This document shows, piece by piece, positions 63,632 to 64,000 of a DNA stretch of 64,000 nt. Source of the DNA: Gorsachius magnificus (taxonomy: Eukaryota > Chordata > Aves > Pelecaniformes > Ardeidae); assembly GCA_034008185.1 (NCBI GenBank), contig CM067082.1, positions 98,203,311 to 98,267,310 on the forward strand, in the 5' to 3' direction. The notes under the pieces were generated by a model, which saw only the letters and a list, made by a program, of their open reading frames with translations, was not told where the DNA came from and made no database searches. The translations under genes and the position numbers were made by a program. Each line of letters starts with the position of its first letter. Position 1 is the stretch's first letter.

Positions 63632-64000
63632 CCTGCTCCAGCTTGGACTTATCCACAGACTGCAGTCCCTTAGGGGTGTACCTGCTCCAAGTGGAACCTT
63701 ATCTAAAGCATGGCCTTCTCCATGGGCCACAATGCCTTCAGAGATGTACCTGCTCCAGTGTGGCCTTACCCACAGCCACAGTCCGTTCAGAAGTAAACCT
63801 GCTCCAACATGGCCTCACCCATGGCTGCAGTCTCTCCAGGGGTGTACCTGCTCTGTCATGGGTTTATACATGGCCACATGCTTTGAGGTGCTCCAACACG
63901 ACCTCGTGCACAGCCACTGATGCTTCAATGTGTACTTGCTGCAGCATGGACTTATCCTTGGGCTGGAGTCCCTTCACAGGTGTACCTGCTGTAGCACAGA
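63632..64000. repeat. Imperfect 49-bp tandem array, LTR-associated, running off the window
   Basis: Repeated wording 'CCTGCTCCA...ATGG', then 'CCCA(T/C)GG', then 'CAGTCCCTTCAG', then 'GTGTA'. Unit starts are at about 63632, 63681, 63749, 63798, 63847, 63888, 63935 and 63985, so most steps are 48-50 bases, with one long and one short. Such arrays are an internal part of a common bird ERVL-like LTR family, in which case this is the antisense of the LTR. The borders are not in the window. Confidence 0.7.

Noticed and set aside
63732..63920. Frame rich in regularly spaced Cys and His, suggesting a zinc finger
   Set aside because: The spacing follows the 49-bp DNA repeat, residues do not fit C2H2 spacing, and the array is LTR-like.
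63632..64000. Regularly spaced repeats resembling a CRISPR array
   Set aside because: Units are adjacent and diverged with no unique spacers, and the host is a vertebrate.

Overview
This is a vertebrate, almost certainly avian, stretch of non-coding DNA. The evidence is its repeats. There are nine CR1-type LINE pieces; in five of them the young CR1 3' end built on ATTCTATG-like octamers is recognisable. There are also LTRs whose ends match well-known bird endogenous retrovirus (ERVL-like) LTRs. I find no bacterial genes, operons, CRISPR array, rRNA or tRNA, and no host protein-coding exon that I can support. The background is AT-rich with short, overlapping, mostly meaningless open frames, as in a bird gene desert or a long intron.

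Layout. 1-5104 is unassigned AT-rich DNA. 5105-6790 is a minus-strand CR1 piece that keeps the esterase end of ORF1 and part of ORF2. It is followed by the 3' part of an ERVL-like LTR (to 7076) and a probable hAT transposase remnant (7655-7900). 9046-10370 is a decayed minus-strand CR1. 16886-17461 is a solo LTR. A CR1 tail lies at 28390-28452 and a possible MIR-like scrap at 29225-29300. 30481-32330 is the best-preserved element, a plus-strand CR1 with reverse transcriptase motifs and a normal 3' end, whose frame is broken by one missing base. 42082-42655 is a second solo LTR with a perfect 5-bp target duplication (ATAAA). 44703-46165 is a (GGAGA)n array joined to another minus-strand CR1. 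Further CR1 pieces lie at 49060-49130, 51115-51200, 52281-52411 and 60290-61232. From about 63632 to the window end there is an imperfect 49-bp tandem array resembling the internal repeats of a bird LTR family. The rest is unassigned single-copy-looking sequence with small microsatellites.

How it fits together. No genes here act together. The history readable from the sequence is repeated CR1 insertion (seven of nine pieces on the minus strand), ERV insertion followed by LTR-LTR recombination to solo LTRs, and expansion of simple repeats. Comparing copies within the window dates nothing, but it shows which lesions are private: a one-base deletion in the CR1 at 30481, two deletions in the CR1 at 60290, and loss of the TATA box in the LTR at 42082. 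I found nothing that I would call a new biological system. The items in Part 2 are local curiosities, ranked accordingly.
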